A DNA stretch of 24,933 bases from UBA7672 sp964550535 (GCA_964550535.1 CAZJZQ010000040.1:1-24933), one strand, 5' to 3'; shown: positions 14,998 to 23,067, counted from the first letter of the stretch. Numbers and translations: made by a program. The notes: a model not told the origin generated them from the sequence alone.

Positions 14998-15094
14998 GGG
15001 CCGGCGCAAGCCCTAACCCTCTGTTAACGAACCCGGCCGAAGACTCGGCTCCATTGACGATTCGTTCATCAACGGACCGTCTGCGGAGCCGGAC

Positions 15095-15925
15095 ATGGTC
15101 CAACACATCAACGATTCCTCGGGCGTCCTCAGCGCCCTGAAACAGTTGCAGACCGCCAGGCGGGATGCGGCGGGCGTCGAGTCGCGTCTGTCTTCGGGAC
15201 AGATGATCAACGCCGCGCGCGACAACGCCCCGGTGTACCAGACCGCCCAGTCCATGAACGGCGACATCGGCTCGCTCAGCGCCGTTACGCTCAGCCTTGG
15301 CCGCGCCAAATCCCTGTCCGACATGGCGATCACCGCCGGCGAACAGATTTCCAAACTGCTGATCGAACTGCGCTCCACCGCCGCCGCCGCGATGGGCGAG
15401 GATCTCTCGCCGCAGCAGCGCGCCGAATACAGCAGCCAGTTCAACCTCCAGAAACAACAGTTGGACCGGTTCGTCCGCACCGCTTCGTTCGACGAGACGA
15501 ATCTGCTCGACGGCTCCAAACAGGCCGGCGTGCGCTTTGTATCGAATGTGGAAGCAACGCAGAGCATCACGCTGACTGGCCGCGATTTCCGGATCGGCGG
15601 CCCGGTGATCACGCTGCATCAGCTCAACACGCTGGCCGACCCGCTGGCGGCGAAGGACGCATACGACTCGCTGGAAGCCTCGATCAAGAATGTCGGCGCC
15701 CAGCTCACCGAAATGACGGGCGAGTCGAAACGCATCGAGGCGCAGATGGGCTTCGTGTCCAAGCTGGCCGATGCGCTGGCTGCGGGCGTGGGCCGTCTCG
15801 TTGACACCGACGTCGCCGCCGAAAGCGCGCTGGTCAAGGCGCTACAGGTGAAGCAGGCTCTCAGCGCCGAGGCTATCGGTATCGTCAACGCCGCGCCGCA
15901 AGCGCTGCTGGCCCTGTTCCGCTGA
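15095..15925 (+). CDS. Short divergent flagellin-like protein (flagellin 3)
   Basis: 276 aa. N-terminal helices (VLSALKQLQTARRDAAGVESRLSSG; INAARDNAPVYQTAQ) and C-terminal region (RLVDTDVAAESALVKALQVKQ, then IVNAAPQALLALFR) match flagellin D0/D1; the middle is short. Common features of the first two are weaker: it starts MVQHINDSS instead of MLSVN-N. It is probably a minor filament subunit or a junction-like protein, exported by the flagellar system. RBS GGAG 8 nt before ATG 15095. It is third in the flagellin series, 184 nt after flagellin 2, and 36 nt before the MarC-family gene. Confidence 0.9.
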   Translation: MVQHINDSSGVLSALKQLQTARRDAAGVESRLSSGQMINAARDNAPVYQTAQSMNGDIGSLSAVTLSLGRAKSLSDMAITAGEQISKLLIELRSTAAAAMGEDLSPQQRAEYSSQFNLQKQQLDRFVRTASFDETNLLDGSKQAGVRFVSNVEATQSITLTGRDFRIGGPVITLHQLNTLADPLAAKDAYDSLEASIKNVGAQLTEMTGESKRIEAQMGFVSKLADALAAGVGRLVDTDVAAESALVKALQVKQALSAEAIGIVNAAPQALLALFR

Positions 15926-15961
15926 CATGATCCGCGCGACGTTTTCCCGTGGCGGGGCGGA

Positions 15962-16621
15962 ATGAGCAGCGCCGAGATCGAATTCGCGATCGCCGCCTTT
16001 GTCACTTTCTTTGTGCTGATCGACGCGGTCGGCGTCGCGCCGGTTTTCGCCTCGCTCACCGCGCCCGGCGGCCCCGCCTATGCCCGCCGGATGGCGATCA
16101 AGTCGACCGTTGTTGCGACGCTGATCCTGTTCTTCTTCGCCTTCGCCGGATCATGGCTGCTCGACCATATCGGTATTTCGCTCGACGCTTTCCGTGCTGC
16201 GGGCGGGGCGCTTCTGTTCCTTATCGCGCTGGAAATGGTGTTCGAGAAACGCCAGGCCCGCCAGAAGACCCGCGCCGACGCCGTGCTGGCCGAGGAAACC
16301 GGGGCCGGACGCCTCGACGACATTTCGGTGTTTCCGATCGGGATTCCGATGATCGCGGGCCCGGGCTCCATCGCCACCGCCATGCTCTATATGCAGAACG
16401 CGGCCGGCAGCCCCGTCACCATCGCGGTCGTCACGGCGGCGATTGGGGTCAACCTGTTGCTGACCTGCGCGATCTTCCTCGCGGCCGGTCCGCTGATGCG
16501 CCTGATGGGGCAGAGCGTCGCCGGGGCGATCACCCGTATTTTCGGCGTCATCCTTGCGGCGCTTGCGGTGCAGCTAATGATCGACGGTCTGCGCGGCGCC
16601 TTCATGACGCCGCTGGCCTGA
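15962..16621 (+). CDS. MarC family (UPF0056) integral membrane protein
   Basis: 219 aa with about six hydrophobic segments (about 8-28, 48-70, 78-93, 123-143, 152-176 and 190-212). Family marks include FVLIDAVGVAPVF near the start and PIGIPMIAGPGSIATA in the middle. MarC proteins are inner-membrane proteins of unclear function; the early link to multidrug resistance was not upheld. ATG 15962 with GGGGCGGA upstream, 36 nt after flagellin 3, so read-through is possible, but there is no known functional link to flagella. It ends 19 nt from the convergent unknown membrane protein gene. Confidence 0.92.
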   Translation: MSSAEIEFAIAAFVTFFVLIDAVGVAPVFASLTAPGGPAYARRMAIKSTVVATLILFFFAFAGSWLLDHIGISLDAFRAAGGALLFLIALEMVFEKRQARQKTRADAVLAEETGAGRLDDISVFPIGIPMIAGPGSIATAMLYMQNAAGSPVTIAVVTAAIGVNLLLTCAIFLAAGPLMRLMGQSVAGAITRIFGVILAALAVQLMIDGLRGAFMTPLA

Positions 16622-16640
16622 CCGCCAGACGCGGCCGGAT

Positions 16641-17897
16641 CTAGCTGGGAACGACTTCATCCAGAGCGTACACCGCGCTGCGGCGTGTCGGATTGTTGCG
16701 CGTGAACGACTTCCACAGCGTCGTCATCGCAATGAAGGCCAACAGCAGAGCGCACGCGCCCAGACCCGCCATTTGCAGACGCAACGCGTTGCTCCACGTG
16801 ATCGTGGTCTTCGCCGCTGAGAGAAGGTTGTCCGACGAATAGCGCGCCAGCGTCACCGCGCGATCCCCGCCCGCCACCGCCACCAGACGCGCCGCGCGCA
16901 GGTCGTGCCCGTCTTCCACCGGCGCCAGGATCGCCACCGCCGACAGCGGCGAGGTATCGCGCGCGATGTCGCGGATGACCCGCAGGTCGGCGAGGAATTC
17001 TTCCAGCGCCACGGCGTTGGCCGACGATTTGAACGCCTGCTCCACCACCGCCGGGCCGGTCGCGCCATAGCCGAACTCGGTCTGGAAATCACTCATCAGC
17101 AGCCGCTTCAGCCGCTGCGGCGGCGCCGCCTCGAACAGCTTGCGCTGCAAATAGACTTCGAAATCCGGGTCCAGCTTCTGCGCCCGCCGCGCCGACAGGA
17201 GGACAGACGCGCCATCCGCCGCCGCCGGATCGGCCAGCACCAGTCCGACGCCGGACAGGACAAAGGTGAACTCGTCAATGCGGTCCTCGCGCGCCCACCG
17301 CGCCGCCTGCAATGACAGGTCGCGCAGATCGCCCAGCACGCTGAACCGCGCATAACCGCCATCCGCATCGGCGGCCGCAGGGGCCGGTATCGTGGCCGAC
17401 GCCGGGATCGCCTCAGCCGTGGCGTTGTTGTCGAACAGCGAAACCACTGAGGCGGTGCGCTGCTCATACGCTTCCTGCACATCGTCGGGCAGGTAGGCGA
17501 GGGCGGCTTCCAGCACGGCGTCCTCGCCGCTGGAGCTGGATACGGCGATCCGGGCTTTCAGCGCCTCGGCTTCCTCGCCGCGCAGCATCACCGGACCCGC
17601 CAGAATGAAACCACGGGCCGACGTCATGTCGCCCGCGGCGATGTCGGCCTTCACATAGTTGGTCCACACCTCGCGCGGGGGCCCATCAGACGACAGGGAC
17701 AGGCGCTGGAAACGCATGTCGATCGCCTGCCGGGTCGCGGCGAGGGCCTCGGACGTCGCCTCGAACGCGGGGCGCTGGTCGCCATAGGCGGTGGAAAGCA
17801 CACGGGCGGCCATGAAGGGGGTCGCGCAGATGGCGGCGTTGAAAATCAGCGCGCCATAAACAGCAAACGGAGTCCGGCGCTTGTTACGGCGTTTCAT
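16641..17897 (-). CDS. Unknown two-TM protein with large, probably periplasmic, domain
   Basis: 418 aa; family not recognised. The basic N-terminus (MKRRNKRR) is followed by a TM or signal anchor at about 11-31, and a second TM lies at about 374-395 before a basic 20-residue tail. The roughly 340-aa region between is helical, with Ala- and acid-rich stretches (ATRQAIDMRFQRL; ALEEFLADLRVIRDIARDTS). By charge, both ends face the cytoplasm and the middle the periplasm. No catalytic motif seen. The RBS before ATG 17897 is weak. It lies 201 nt downstream of the flgI-flgJ-flbY operon on the same strand, so a motility or envelope role is possible but unproven. Confidence 0.75.
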   Translation of the reverse strand: MKRRNKRRTPFAVYGALIFNAAICATPFMAARVLSTAYGDQRPAFEATSEALAATRQAIDMRFQRLSLSSDGPPREVWTNYVKADIAAGDMTSARGFILAGPVMLRGEEAEALKARIAVSSSSGEDAVLEAALAYLPDDVQEAYEQRTASVVSLFDNNATAEAIPASATIPAPAAADADGGYARFSVLGDLRDLSLQAARWAREDRIDEFTFVLSGVGLVLADPAAADGASVLLSARRAQKLDPDFEVYLQRKLFEAAPPQRLKRLLMSDFQTEFGYGATGPAVVEQAFKSSANAVALEEFLADLRVIRDIARDTSPLSAVAILAPVEDGHDLRAARLVAVAGGDRAVTLARYSSDNLLSAAKTTITWSNALRLQMAGLGACALLLAFIAMTTLWKSFTRNNPTRRSAVYALDEVVPS

Positions 17898-18098
17898 CTA
17901 CCAGATCCGAACTCGTGTGGTCCCCGGTTGATCTTTCGATCGTCTGGAAAACCTGGCGCGCCCCTGCCTGTGTTGTTCTTCCGCCACAGCGGCTGCAAAT
18001 CAAGAGGGCATTTCCGCTTGACGCGAAAAAAACTCATCAGCGGGCGCCTTGCGGGCGTGCGGCAAAGCGTCTGCGTAGCAAACAGTTACGGGCTTGCC

Positions 18099-18542
18099 CT
18101 AAACGCGCGCGTTCACGGCGAGGCCGGCGCTGTCGCCTCCGCCGCCCGACGCCGCGCCGCCCCGGCCATAGCCCTGAGGCGCCCCGCGCGCCGACGCGAT
18201 CTCAGACGCGATCGACCGCACCAGGCCTTCGGTCACCTGCTTCATCGCGGCCAGCGCCATGGCGTGGCCTTCCAGCGCGGTTTCCAGAGCCTGCGAGGCC
18301 TGTTTCAGCGCCGCCTTGCGTTCCTCGCCAATGCCGGAGAGCAGGCTGGGGTCGGCCTTGATGCACCCGACTTCCAGACGCCAGGCGTGAACCAGCCTTT
18401 CCTTTTCGTCCCAGTTGGCGCCCGCCCCGTCGAGGCGGCGGTCCCGCAGGGCCTTCATTTCCTCGGTCACCATCTCCACCAGACGGCTGGTCATGGTCAG
18501 CATCTGGTCAGCGCGGTCGGCGTTATCGGTCACGGCAAGCAT
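18099..18542 (-). CDS. flbY: FlbY-like flagellar protein (possible FlgN-type chaperone)
   Basis: 147 aa. Mostly helical: an N-terminal helix about 10-40 (TMTSRLVEMVTEEMKALRDRR), then about 45-115 with ERLVHAWRLEVG, then a Gly-rich linker and the C-terminal end LAVNARV. The pattern fits the Caulobacter FlbY / FlgN-like group of flagellar export accessory proteins. Its ATG overlaps the flgJ stop as TAATG, so it is translationally coupled. Last gene of the flgI-flgJ-flbY operon. The name rests on context plus partial recollection of the family; the chaperone role is inference. Confidence 0.7.
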   Translation of the reverse strand: MLAVTDNADRADQMLTMTSRLVEMVTEEMKALRDRRLDGAGANWDEKERLVHAWRLEVGCIKADPSLLSGIGEERKAALKQASQALETALEGHAMALAAMKQVTEGLVRSIASEIASARGAPQGYGRGGAASGGGGDSAGLAVNARV

Positions 18543-18865
18543 TATTCGAGCCCCTGCATGCGGAGGATTTCAGCCAGCACCGCGTCCGCGATGCCCACGC
18601 CGCCCGATTGGGCGATGTTCTCGGCGTAGCGATCCAGCAGCATCGGGCGGAACATGTCTTCGGCCATCCCGCCGCCGAACATGCCGTCCGTCTCGATGCC
18701 CGCGAACATAGGTTGCAGCATTTCGGCGATGAACATGCGCTCGAATTCCTGCGCGATCTTCTCCGCCTCCGCACGGCTGCCGATACCGGCGACGCGCGAA
18801 CTCAGGTCGTTGCGCCGCGCGGCGGTGACATCGACGGGGATGTTGGGAAGCGGAAGTTCGGCCAT
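18542..18865 (-). CDS. flgJ: FlgJ-type rod-binding protein (N-domain only)
   Basis: 107 aa. Rod-binding domain with the typical EAEKIAQEFERMFIAEMLQPMF (33-54) and an FGGGMAEDMFRPMLLDRYAENIA segment. It lacks the peptidoglycan-hydrolase half of E. coli FlgJ, as is usual in alphaproteobacteria, so wall opening needs a separate enzyme. It caps or assists assembly of the flagellar rod in the periplasm. ATG 18865 overlaps the flgI TGA (TGATG); the GTG one codon earlier is less likely. Coupled on both sides, to flgI and flbY. Confidence 0.9.
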   Translation of the reverse strand: MAELPLPNIPVDVTAARRNDLSSRVAGIGSRAEAEKIAQEFERMFIAEMLQPMFAGIETDGMFGGGMAEDMFRPMLLDRYAENIAQSGGVGIADAVLAEILRMQGLE

Positions 18866-19974
18866 CACATCACTTCGATTTCGGCTTGCAGCGCGCCCGA
18901 GGATTTCAGGGCCTGCAGGATGGAGATCAGGTCGCGCGGACTGACGCCCAGCGCATTCAACCCGGACACCAGCTCGCGCAGCGGCACGCCGTCGCCGCCG
19001 ACAATGGCGAGGTTCGCCGTGTCTTCTGCGACCGCTATATCGGTCTGGGGAACCACCACGGTCTGGCCCTGGCCGAATGCGTTCGGCTGGCTCACCGCAG
19101 GCGTTTCCTGCACCTGCACGGTCAGATTGCCCTGCGCGATGGCGACGGTGGAGACACGCACATTGTCGCCCATCACCACGACGCCCGTGGTCTCATTGAT
19201 AACGATGCGCGCCGGCTGGTCCGGCTTGATCTGAAGCAGTTCGACTTCCGACATCAATTGCGCCATGTCGCGCACGCTTTCCGGGCGGCGCAGGCGCACC
19301 GTGGCGGGGTCGAGCGCCGAAGCCGCCTGCGCGCCAAGGAAGGCGTTGATCGCCCCGGCGATGCGGTTGGCCGTCGTGAAATCAGGATTGCGCAGCGCCA
19401 GACGGACTTCCTGCTGGCCCGCGAAATCATGGCGCAGTTCGCGCTCGATCAGCGCGCCGCTGGGAATGCGGCCATTGGTCGGGATGTTGCGCGTCAGGCT
19501 CGTGCCGCTTGCGCCGCTGGCGGTGAAGGCGCCTACGGCCACCGCGCCCTGAGCCACCGCATAGACCTGTCCGTCCGCGCCCAGAAGCGGCGTGGCGATC
19601 AGTTGCCCGCCTTCAAGGCTGTCGGAATCGCACATCGCGGAAACCGTCACGTCGATGCGGCTGCCATTGGTGGAGAAGGGGGGCAGGTTGGCGGTCACCA
19701 TCACGGCGGCGGCGTTGGCGGTATTCAGCGTGGTGTTGCGCGTGTTGACGCCCATCCGCTCCATCATCGACTCGATGGACTGGCGGGTGAACGCACAATT
19801 GCGCAGGCTGTCGCCCGTGCCGTTCACGCCCATGACGATGCCATAGCCCATCAGCAGGTTGTCGCGGACGCCTTCGACATCGACGATGTCCTTGATGCGC
19901 GTCGACGCCGCCGCCGTGAAAACGGGGGCGATGGCGGCCGCGATGCAGCAGATGAAGGACAGGATTGTACGCAT
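18865..19974 (-). CDS. flgI: Flagellar P-ring protein FlgI
   Basis: 369 aa, the usual length. Sec signal peptide MRTILSFICCIAAAIAPVFTA, probable cleavage after Ala22/23, then the hallmark STRIKDIVDVEGVRDN at the mature start. Family blocks include YGIVMGVNGTGDS, the ARIVINETTGVVVMGDNVRVS region, and LVSGLNALGVSPRDLISILQALK at the end. Forms the periplasmic P ring, the rod bushing in the peptidoglycan layer. Start ATG 19974 chosen because it begins the signal peptide; ATG 20016 would add 14 polar residues. First gene of a coupled operon with flgJ and flbY, divergent from fliX. The CtrA box at 20111-20125 lies in the shared region. Confidence 0.96.
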   Translation of the reverse strand: MRTILSFICCIAAAIAPVFTAAASTRIKDIVDVEGVRDNLLMGYGIVMGVNGTGDSLRNCAFTRQSIESMMERMGVNTRNTTLNTANAAAVMVTANLPPFSTNGSRIDVTVSAMCDSDSLEGGQLIATPLLGADGQVYAVAQGAVAVGAFTASGASGTSLTRNIPTNGRIPSGALIERELRHDFAGQQEVRLALRNPDFTTANRIAGAINAFLGAQAASALDPATVRLRRPESVRDMAQLMSEVELLQIKPDQPARIVINETTGVVVMGDNVRVSTVAIAQGNLTVQVQETPAVSQPNAFGQGQTVVVPQTDIAVAEDTANLAIVGGDGVPLRELVSGLNALGVSPRDLISILQALKSSGALQAEIEVM

Positions 19975-20110
19975 GGGGCCTGTGGCGTGGCTGGACGTTG
20001 TGGATTGTCCGACCATTCTGGCCGCAGCATTTCAGGCGCAGGGTGCCGCCCCAATCGGCAACAAAGCCTTAACCGGACTGAACGCCGTCCTAACGGGCGT
20101 TTCACCTCCC

Positions 20111-20125
20111 TTAAGCCGCCGTTAA
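20111..20125. promoter_or_regulatory. CtrA box between flgI and fliX
   Basis: TTAA-N7-TTAA exactly (GCCGCCG spacer), followed by CC, matching the full CtrA consensus. It lies 39 nt upstream of the fliX ATG and 137 nt upstream of flgI. In Caulobacter, CtrA switches on early flagellar genes, so direct cell-cycle control of fliX is likely. Confidence 0.75.
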
Positions 20126-20163
20126 CCAACGCGGCAAATTTTGACGGGTGGAGAACCCTGCCC

Positions 20164-20592
20164 ATGAAGGTCAGCTCGACGACTCCATCCTCGACCCCGG
20201 CCGCTTCCGGTTCCGCGAAGCCGGCTGCCGGCGGCTTTGGCGCGTTCATGTCGGGCGTTGGCGCCGCCGCTTCTGCGGCTCCCGCCGCGGCCGCGCAGGC
20301 CGCAGGCAATGTTTCGGGCGTCAGCGCGCTCCTCCTTCTCCAGTCCGCCGGAGGACCGGAAGGCCGCGCCCGCGCGCTGAAAAAGGGCAACCGCCTTCTG
20401 GACGCCCTGGACCGTCTGCAAGTCTCGCTGCTCGGCAGGGGGCCGACGCTGGGCGATCTCCAGCGCCTGAAAGGCGCGCTGGCCGAAGAACGCGGTCCCA
20501 GCGGGGATACCGACCTCGACCGGACCCTGGAGTGGGCCGAGGTCCGCGCCGCTGTCGAAGCGGCCAAGCTGGAGCGCGCCGCCTCGGCTTGA
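20164..20592 (+). CDS. fliX: Class II flagellar assembly regulator FliX
   Basis: 142 aa. Low-complexity Ser/Thr/Pro/Ala N-terminal part (1-50), then the FliX core GVSALLLLQSAGG with the helical ALKKGNRLLDALDRLQVSLLGRG and LQRLKGALAEERG. In Caulobacter, FliX senses completion of early flagellar assembly and governs the sigma-54 activator FlbD, linking basal-body assembly to late gene expression such as the flagellins here. Cytoplasmic. Start ATG 20164 has GGTGGAG upstream; the much longer open frame that extends back over flgI antisense is not coding. Divergent from flgI across the CtrA box. Confidence 0.9.
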   Translation: MKVSSTTPSSTPAASGSAKPAAGGFGAFMSGVGAAASAAPAAAAQAAGNVSGVSALLLLQSAGGPEGRARALKKGNRLLDALDRLQVSLLGRGPTLGDLQRLKGALAEERGPSGDTDLDRTLEWAEVRAAVEAAKLERAASA

Positions 20593-20715
20593 GCCGGCGC
20601 AATGGCCCGCCCAACCTTGCCTCAAGGGAAACATCGCCTGGAACGGGCAATGCTGCGGCGCAGCGTGCCTCAACTACGCGAAAGCTGTGCAACAGAATTG
20701 CTACAGTCCTGAAAC

Positions 20716-20744
20716 TTGCAGGAAATTTCGCCTAGCGTTGCTAA
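20716..20744 (+). promoter_or_regulatory. Housekeeping-type promoter for dksA
   Basis: TTGCAG, 17 nt, TGCTAA; the extended -10 GCTAAAAA resembles the Caulobacter sigma-73 consensus GCTANAWC. Predicts a start near 20751 and a leader of about 85 nt before dksA. Confidence 0.5.
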
Positions 20745-20834
20745 AAAGGGACATGGACGCCTGATCCTGACTCGGATATATCCGCGCGGCCAAGGGCGGG
20801 GTCTTTCGGGCAAGTCCCGGCAGGGAGTTACAGC

Positions 20835-21251
20835 ATGAGTTCTTCGAGGACGGCCACATATCGGCCCACCGAGAATGAGCCTTACATGAGCAAAAAGCAG
20901 CTCAAATACTTCAAGGAAAAGCTGCAAGCCTGGAAGGACGACATTCTCCAGGGCAACCGCGACACGATCAGCGGCATGCAGGAAAACGTCGCGCCGATCC
21001 CCGATCTCGTGGATCGCGCCGCGTCGGAGGCGGACCGGGCGCTCGAACTGCGCACCCGCGACCGCCAGCGCAAGCTGATCAACAAGATCGACTCGGCGAT
21101 GCGCCGCATCGACACGGGCGATTACGGCTACTGCGAGGAAACGGGCGAGCCGATCGGCGTGAAGCGCCTCGAAGCGCGCCCTACCGCCACCCTCTGCCTT
21201 GAGGCGCAGGAGCGTCACGAGCGCAAGGAACGCACAGTCCGCGACGAGTAG
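20835..21251 (+). CDS. dksA: RNA polymerase-binding transcription factor DksA (two-cysteine variant)
   Basis: 138 aa. DksA binds the RNA polymerase secondary channel and, with ppGpp, adjusts transcription to nutrient state. The coiled-coil tip is intact: PDLVDRAASE with Asp57, Asp60 and Ala62, equivalent to E. coli Asp71, Asp74 and Ala76. The globular domain has RLEARPTATLC. The four-cysteine zinc finger is reduced: Cys100-x2-Thr103 and Cys121-x2-Ala124, the same pattern known in Pseudomonas DksA2, which works without zinc. RBS GGGAG upstream of ATG 20835. It follows fliX with its own candidate promoter. Confidence 0.95.
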   Translation: MSSSRTATYRPTENEPYMSKKQLKYFKEKLQAWKDDILQGNRDTISGMQENVAPIPDLVDRAASEADRALELRTRDRQRKLINKIDSAMRRIDTGDYGYCEETGEPIGVKRLEARPTATLCLEAQERHERKERTVRDE

Positions 21252-21309
21252 CTGCTGCGTAGCTCTCTGGCGCGCCTGAAACCGCCGCGCAGCGGCAGGA
21301 GGATGGCCC

Positions 21310-21660
21310 ATGCAGAAGCGGTTCAGGATCAAGGCCGAGGACATCCGGCCGCTCGCCCCCGGGCGCGGCGGATGTGTCGCCAGCGACCGCATCACGGTCG
21401 CTGGAAAGCCCGTGGGCTTCATGTACCGCGAGCGTCCCGAAGGACCGCAGGACAGCGGCTGGCGTTTCACGTCGGGCGATGAAACGCAGGACTATATGGA
21501 CGACGCCGGCAATCACGGCGTCTATGATGTGAACACCATCGCCAATTACGACCCGGCCATCGTGCCGCTGCTCGATTCACCCGTGGGCAGCGTGTTTGAA
21601 CGCTTGCCGGGCACGAAGTCCCTGCGTCCCGTGACTGACTGGTCGCCGCCGGAAGACTGA
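21310..21660 (+). CDS. DUF2185 / Imm33-like domain protein
   Basis: 116 aa. The whole length matches the DUF2185 pattern as I recall it: GGCVASDRITVAGKPVGFMY, then DSGWRFTSGDETQDYMDD, then GVYDVNTIANYDP and LLDSPVGS. The domain is also found as an immunity protein to polymorphic toxins, but it is widespread alone. No toxin gene adjoins, so an immunity role is not supported here. Cytoplasmic. RBS GGAGG before ATG 21310. Between dksA and a small membrane protein on the same strand. Confidence 0.82.
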   Translation: MQKRFRIKAEDIRPLAPGRGGCVASDRITVAGKPVGFMYRERPEGPQDSGWRFTSGDETQDYMDDAGNHGVYDVNTIANYDPAIVPLLDSPVGSVFERLPGTKSLRPVTDWSPPED

Positions 21661-21764
21661 AGGCTGCTTGGTCTTCGGCCGCCCGCTTGCCCATCGCGTA
21701 AAAGCCGCGCAGATCCATGGCGCAGGCCGCCGCGAGGGCAGGGCGCGCCCGCGGGGATGATGCG

Positions 21765-22286
21765 ATGCAGAACTTCGTGAACGGCGACGCCGCGCTCTAC
21801 TGGTCGGAGATCGCGCGCAACTGGGCTTCGGCCTTCACCTTCGTCGCGGCGCTGCTGGCGGGCCTGTTCGGCCTGTTCCGCTATCTCCGCTCCGAGCGCA
21901 TGCGCCAGACCGAGCAGGTGCGCGAACTCTTCCACATGTTCTTCGAGGCCGGCCGCTATCGCCGCATCCGTTTCGTGCTGGCCTATCCGGACTCCCCCGA
22001 ATTCGCCGCGCTGAAGGCGGAACTCGCATCCCCCGGCGTGCCCCGCGATCTGGAGGGCGAGCTGATCGACCTGCTCAACTTCCTCGAATTCGTCTCCGGC
22101 CTGTCGCGCCGGGAGTTGGTGGCGAAGGAGGACGTCGACTGGATGTTCGTCAACTTCATGGATCGCGTCGCCAACATCGACTTCATCCGCGACTACATCG
22201 TCAACGGCGACTACGAAGAACTCGCCGCCCACTGCCGCCGCGCGGCGCGGGCGCAGGCGTCGCGCACGCGCAAGAAGCCGAGGTAA
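21765..22286 (+). CDS. Small membrane-anchored protein of unknown function (possibly DUF4760-like)
   Basis: 173 aa. One TM at about 20-38 (WASAFTFVAALLAGLFGLF) after a short N-terminus, then a basic start to a helical cytoplasmic domain (RSERMRQTEQVRELFHMFFEAGRYRRIRF), LLNFLEFVSGLSRRELV and FVNFMDRVANIDFIRDYI, ending in an Arg/Lys tail. The layout recalls DUF4760-type proteins but I cannot confirm it. ATG 21765 was chosen over the ORF-extending ATG 21717, whose extra 16 residues are Ala/Arg-rich; GGGG precedes it. Confidence 0.72.
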   Translation: MQNFVNGDAALYWSEIARNWASAFTFVAALLAGLFGLFRYLRSERMRQTEQVRELFHMFFEAGRYRRIRFVLAYPDSPEFAALKAELASPGVPRDLEGELIDLLNFLEFVSGLSRRELVAKEDVDWMFVNFMDRVANIDFIRDYIVNGDYEELAAHCRRAARAQASRTRKKPR

Positions 22287-22299
22287 CGCTGCTTCCCTC

Positions 22300-22314
22300 G
22301 CCGCCACTGGCGGC
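22300..22314 (+). terminator. Hairpin after the small membrane protein gene
   Basis: GCCGCC-ACT-GGCGGC, a 6-bp GC stem 13 nt past the stop, no U tract. Weak candidate. Confidence 0.3.
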
Positions 22315-22447
22315 AGCTGTCAGCATGACGGCGCCTGCGTCACATTCCGCAAGCGGTTTCCCGCATCGCCTTGAGCGACTATCTGAGCCACATCGGGTAT
22401 GAGGGACGACTGTTGAGTCGCCCGCCCACCAGCCACTGACGCGTCCC

Positions 22448-23047
22448 ATGATCAACCGCACCGCCGGCCCGGAAATCCTTCGCCTGATCGACCTCCTGGC
22501 CAAGCTGCCGGGGCTGGGGCCGCGTTCCGCGCGCCGCGCCGCGCTGCACCTCCTGAAAAAGCCGGACCAGCTCCTCGGCCCGCTCGCCGCCGCGCTCGCG
22601 GACGCCGCCGCCAAAGTCCGCCCGTGCGAGATCTGCGGAAACTTCGACACCGTCTCCCCGTGCTCCGTCTGCGCCGCGCCCGGCCGTGACCTCGCCATCA
22701 TCTGCGCGGTTGAAGACGTCGCCGACCTCTGGGCGATGGAGCGCTCGGGCGTGTTCAGGGGCCGCTATCACATCGTCGGCGGCGCGCTCTCCGCGCTCGA
22801 CGGCGTCGGCCCCGACGATCTCAACATCTCCAGCCTCGTCACGCGCGCGTCGTCAGGAGAGGTGAGGGAAGTCATCCTCGCCCTCAACGCGACGGTGGAG
22901 GGCCAGACCACCGCCCACTACATCACCGACCGCCTCGCCCACGTCCCTGTGAAAGTCACCCGCCTCGCCCACGGCGTCCCCGTGGGCGGCGAACTCGACC
23001 ACCTCGACGACGGCACCATCGCAGCCGCAATGGCGTCGCGGCGGTAG
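22448..23047 (+). CDS. recR: Recombination mediator protein RecR
   Basis: 199 aa, standard length. Helix-hairpin-helix LAKLPGLGPRSARRAALHLL (17-36), C4 zinc finger Cys60-x2-Cys63...Cys72-x2-Cys75, and Toprim domain from about 80 (AIICAVEDVADLWAMERSG) through GGALSALDGVGPDDL and LNATVEGQTTAHYI. With RecO and RecF it loads RecA at gapped DNA. It is often found with dnaX and ybaB; neither is adjacent here. The next gene, rmuC, is also a DNA-processing gene. No LexA box seen ahead of recR. Confidence 0.97.
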   Translation: MINRTAGPEILRLIDLLAKLPGLGPRSARRAALHLLKKPDQLLGPLAAALADAAAKVRPCEICGNFDTVSPCSVCAAPGRDLAIICAVEDVADLWAMERSGVFRGRYHIVGGALSALDGVGPDDLNISSLVTRASSGEVREVILALNATVEGQTTAHYITDRLAHVPVKVTRLAHGVPVGGELDHLDDGTIAAAMASRR

Positions 23048-23067
23048 ATACGACGCCCGCGTTTTCT

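Noticed and set aside
18018..18066. Run of seven A on the plus strand (U tract on the minus strand) downstream of flbY
   Set aside because: Considered as the flgI-flgJ-flbY terminator, but the preceding GC segments are direct rather than inverted repeats and no stable stem abuts the tract.
18886..20163. Very long plus-strand ORF reading through flgI antisense into fliX
   Set aside because: Only the last 142 codons (fliX) have protein character; the rest mirrors flgI codons.
21310..21660. DUF2185/Imm33-like protein as part of a toxin-immunity system
   Set aside because: No toxin, secretion or polymorphic cassette gene nearby; stand-alone DUF2185 proteins are common.
21467..21718. 83-codon minus-strand ORF beginning MDLRGFYAMGKRAAEDQ
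   Set aside because: Its first 20 residues look protein-like, but it lies mostly opposite the DUF2185 gene and soon becomes Arg/Ser-rich; probably chance.
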